Assembly: GCA_947623455.1 (NCBI GenBank)
Contig: OX392538.1
Location: 37,866,001 to 37,930,000 of the forward strand
Length of the DNA: 64,000 nt
From: Mimachlamys varia
Taxonomy: Eukaryota; Mollusca; Bivalvia; Pectinida; Pectinidae
Direction of reading: 5' to 3'
The first letter of the stretch is position 1. Each line of letters begins with the position of its first letter. This document shows positions 60,080-64,000 of this stretch, piece after piece. The notes beneath the pieces are model-generated. The model searched no databases. It was given only the letters and a program-made list of their open reading frames with translations, and was not told the DNA's origin. A program made the translations under genes and the position numbers.

Positions 60080-63000
60080 CGTACGTACATACGTACGTCC
60101 GTCGTAAACTTTTGTTTGTCTGGAGATTTCCTCCTACAGTTTTCAACCGTTTTCTTTCAAACTTGCTAGGCTTAACCACCATAACATGAAGTTGTGTTTT
60201 CCTGAAAGACAATTTGATTCGAGAATATCCTTTGGGACGTCATTTTGGGCATTATTTAGAAAACGTCAGAACTTTTTTGTGTTTTCTTTAATTCTTCTGA
60301 AATTTGGTATGGTACTTCGAATATCTATAATATTTAATATATATTACGGGTTTTGTTCAGTAATTTCAACTTTTAACGTAACGGCATTTCATAGTTAGAT
60401 ATAGGCATTTATAGAAAATGCATCTCTGTTGTAAACTGTTGTTTTGTCCGGAGATCTTCTCCTACAGTTTTCAACCGATATCTTTCAAACTTGCTTGGCT
60501 TAATCATCATGACATGGAATTGTGTTTTCCTGAATAACAGTTTGTTTCAACAATATTTACTAGAGTTAAGGCCCTTTGGAACTTCGTATCTGATGCAATT
60601 TCAGACTTTATGTAAAAAATGTCAGAACGTTTTTGCTTTTCTTCAATTCCTCTAAAATTTTGTATGGTACTTCGAATATCTATAATATTTAACATATATT
60701 ACGGGTTTTGTTGAGTTATTTCAACTTTTCGCGTAATAGTGTTGCATAATTGCAATTGCAAAATATAGGCTTTATGTAGAAAATGCATTTCTGTTGTAAA
60801 CTGTTGTTTTGTCCGGAGATCTTCTCCTACAGTTTTCAACCGATATCTTTCAAACTTGCTAGGCTTAATCATCATGACATGAAATTGTGTTTTCCTGAAT
60901 AACAGTTTGTTTCAACAATATTTACTAGAGTTAAGGCCCTTTGGAACTTCGTATCTGATGCAATTTCAGACTTTATGTAAAAAATATATGTCAGAACGTT
61001 TTTGCTTTTTCTTCAATTCCTCTAAAATTTTGTATGGTACTTCGAATATCTATAATATTTAACATATATTACGGGTATTGTTGAGTTATTTCAACTTTTC
61101 GCGTAATAGTGTTGCATAATTGCAATTGCAAAATATAGGCTTTATGTATAAAATACATTTCTGTTGTAAACTGTTGTTTTGTCCGGAGATCTTCTCCTAC
61201 AGTTTTCAACCGATATCTTTCAAACTTGCTAGGCTTAATCATCATGACATGAAATTGTGTTTTCCTGAATAACAGTTTGTTTCAACAATATTTACTAGAG
61301 TTAAGGCCCTTTGGAACTTCGTATCTGATGCAATTTCAGACCTTATGTAAAAAATGTCAGAACGTTTTTGCTTTTTCTTCAATTCCTCTAAAATTTTGTA
61401 TGGTACTTGGAATATCTATAATATTTAACATATATTACGGGTTTTGTTGAGTTATTTCAACTTTTCGCGTAATAGTGTTGCATAATTGCAATTGCAAAAT
61501 ATAGGCTTTATGTAGAAAATGCATTTCTGTTGTAAACTGTTGTTTTGTCCGGAGATCTTCTCCTACAGTTTTCAACCGATATCTTTCAAACTTGCTAGGC
61601 TTAATCATCATGACATGAAATTGTGTTTTCCTGAATAACAGTTTGTTTCAACAATATTTACTAGAGTTAAGGCCCTTTGGAACTTCGTATCTGATGCAAT
61701 TTCAGACTTTATGTAAAAAATGTCAGAACGTTTTTGCTTTTCTTCAATTCCTCTAAAATTTTGTATGGTACTTCGAATATCTATAATATTTAACATATAT
61801 TACGGGTTTTGTTGAGTTATTTCAACTTTTCGCGTAATAGTGTTGCATAATTGCAATTGCAAAATATAGGCTTTATGTAGAAAATGCATTTCTGTTGTAA
61901 ACTGTTGTTTTGTCCGGAGATCTTCTCCTACAGTTTTCAACCGATATCTTTCAAACTTGCTAGGCTTAATCATCATGACATGAAATTGTGTTTTCCTGAA
62001 TAACAGTTTGTTTCAACAATATTTACTAGAGTTAAGGCCCTTTGGAACTTCGTATCTGATGCAATTTCAGACTTTATGTAAAAAATATATGTCAGAACGT
62101 TTTTGCTTTTTCTTCAATTCCTCTAAAATTTTGTATGGTACTTCGAATATCTATAATATTTAACATATATTACGGGTATTGTTGAGTTATTTCAACTTTT
62201 CGCGTAATAGTGTTGCATAATTGCAATTGCAAAATATAGGCTTTATGTATAAAATACATTTCTGTTGTAAACTGTTGTTTTGTCCGGAGATCTTCTCCTA
62301 CAGTTTTCAACCGATATCTTTCAAACTTGCTAGGCTTAATCATCATGACATGAAATTGTGTTTTCCTGAATAACAGTTTGTTTCAACAATATTTACTAGA
62401 GTTAAGGCCCTTTGGAACTTCGTATCTGATGCAATTTCAGACCTTATGTAAAAAATGTCAGAACGTTTTTGCTTTTTCTTCAATTCCTCTAAAATTTTGT
62501 ATGGTACTTGGAATATCTATAATATTTAACATATATTACGGGTTTTGTTGAGTTATTTCAACTTTTCGCGTAATAGTGTTGCATAATTGCAATTGCAAAA
62601 TATAGGCTTTATGTAGAAAATGCATTTCTGTTGTAAACTGTTGTTTTGTCCGGAGATCTTCTCCTACAGTTTTCAACCGATATCTTTCAAACTTGCTAGG
62701 CTTAATCATCATGACATGAAATTGTGTTTTCCTGAATAACAGTTTGTTTCAACAATATTTACTAGAGTTAAGGCCCTTTGGAACTTCGTATCTGATGCAA
62801 TTTCAGACTTTATGTAAAAAATATATGTCAGAACGTTTTTGCTTTTTCTTCAATTCCTCTAAAATTTTGTATGGTACTTCGAATATCTATAATATTTAAC
62901 ATATATTACGGGTATTGTTGAGTTATTTCAACTTTTCGCGTAATAGTGTTGCATAATTGCAATTGCAAAATATAGGCTTTATGTATAAAATACATTTCTG

Positions 63001-64000
63001 TTGTAAACTGTTGTTTTGTCCGGAGATCTTCTCCTACAGTTTTCAACCGATATCTTTCAAACTTGCTAGGCTTAATCATCATGACATGAAATTGTGTTTT
63101 CCTGAATAACAGTTTGTTTCAACAATATTTACTAGAGTTAAGGCCCTTTGGAACTTCGTATCTGATGCAATTTCAGACCTTATGTAAAAAATGTCAGAAC
63201 GTTTTTGCTTTTTCTTCAATTCCTCTAAAATTTTGTATGGTACTTGGAATATCTATAATATTTAACATATATTACGGGTTTTGTTGAGTTATTTCAACTT
63301 TTCGCGTAATAGTGTTGCATAATTGCAATTGCAAAATATAGGCTTTATGTAGAAAATGCATTTCTGTTGTAAACTGTTGTTTTGTCCGGAGATCTTCTCC
63401 TACAGTTTTCAACCGATATCTTTCAAAATTGCTAGGCTTAATCATCATGACATGAAATTGTGTTTTCCTGAATAACAGTTTGTTTCTACTATATTTACTA
63501 GAGTTAAGGTCCTTTGGAACTTCGTATCTGATGCAATTTCAGACATTATGTAGAAAATGTCAGAACGTTTTTGCTTTTTCTTCAATTCCTCTAAAATTTT
63601 GTATGGTACTTCGAATATCTATAATATTCAACATATATTACGGGTTTTGTTGAGTTATTTCAACTTTTTGCGTAACAGCATCGCATAGCTGCAATTGCAA
63701 CATATAGGCATTTATATAGAAAATGCATTTCTGTTGTAAATTGTTGTTTGTCCGGAGATCTTCTCCTACCATTTTCAATCGATATCTTTCAAACTTGCTA
63801 GGTTTAATCATTATGACATGAAATTGTGTTTTCCTGAATGACAGTTTAATTTGACAATATTTACTAGAGTTATGGCCCTTTAGGACTTTGTATCTGATGT
63901 AGTTTTCGAATATTAATAATATTCGAAAACTACATTCGAAAGTTCTGACACTTTCTACATAATATGTAGAAAGTGTCAGAACTTTCTTTGTGTTTCCATA
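60080..64000. repeat. Satellite of about 366 bp with higher-order order, cut by right edge
   Basis: gtccggagatcttctcctac recurs at 60446, 60811, 61181, 61547, 61912, 62282, 62648, 63018, 63384 and, with one fewer T before it, 63750. Spacings are 365, 370, 366, 365, 370, 366, 370, 366 and 366. The 370-bp type has an extra atat before gtcagaacg and ends tgtataaaatacattt. The first copy (from about 60080) and the last one are more diverged, as expected at array edges. Confidence 0.95.
63898..63986. repeat. Two adjacent palindromes at the array edge
   Basis: 63898-63934: 18-base arms (tgtagttttcgaatatta) around one base. 63938-63986: 23-base arms (63938-63960, 63964-63986; gaaagttctgacactttc at the left) around aat. 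Both are perfect. The right arm continues the normal satellite text. Confidence 0.93.

Overview
This window is animal nuclear DNA: split genes with GT-AG introns, minisatellites, SINEs, MITEs and an LTR retroelement, AT-rich throughout. The gene content is general to animals. The tRNA-headed SINEs and foldback elements remind me of bivalve molluscs, but that is inference from style and not a database match.

Two protein-coding genes can be reconstructed exon by exon. (1) A membrane dipeptidase (renal dipeptidase / DPEP family, zinc peptidase M19) runs on the minus strand from its start codon at 14772 to an exon ending at 4491. Six coding exons (310 residues) are present and the C-terminal part lies beyond the left edge. 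It has an N-terminal type II membrane anchor, and all five zinc-ligand positions of the family are in the visible part. (2) DUS3L, the tRNA-dihydrouridine(47) synthase, is complete on the plus strand at 43892-59296: 12 coding exons, 664 codons plus stop, two CCCH zinc fingers and a full Dus catalytic domain. The genes diverge across about 29 kb with no other gene that I can support.

The rest is repeats. From left to right: a 32-34 bp array (1-1584); a 29-bp G-rich array inside dipeptidase intron 2 (9640-11874); a 50-bp array (12764-13190); a two-copy segmental duplication (20194-22334); a 32-bp array (23596-24230); a 34-bp array of about 72 units (27173-29624); a retroelement in the form LTR-internal-LTR-internal-LTR (30442-42288) bounded by a GTAT target duplication; arrays of 63, 34 and 31 bp in DUS3L introns 2, 4 and 7; and a roughly 366-bp satellite with higher-order structure (60080-64000). 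Several MITEs with clear terminal inverted repeats sit in the DUS3L introns.

The most unusual observations are these. Repeats in DUS3L abut splice sites: the 34-bp array runs into the first codons of exon 5 and so carries dozens of copies of its acceptor, and the exon 7 donor is duplicated 59 bp downstream. The retroelement is a gag-only, two-unit tandem that shares its middle LTR. A perfect 66-bp palindrome lies 16 bp inside dipeptidase intron 1. Coordinates were read by eye; copy numbers are estimates from array length divided by period.
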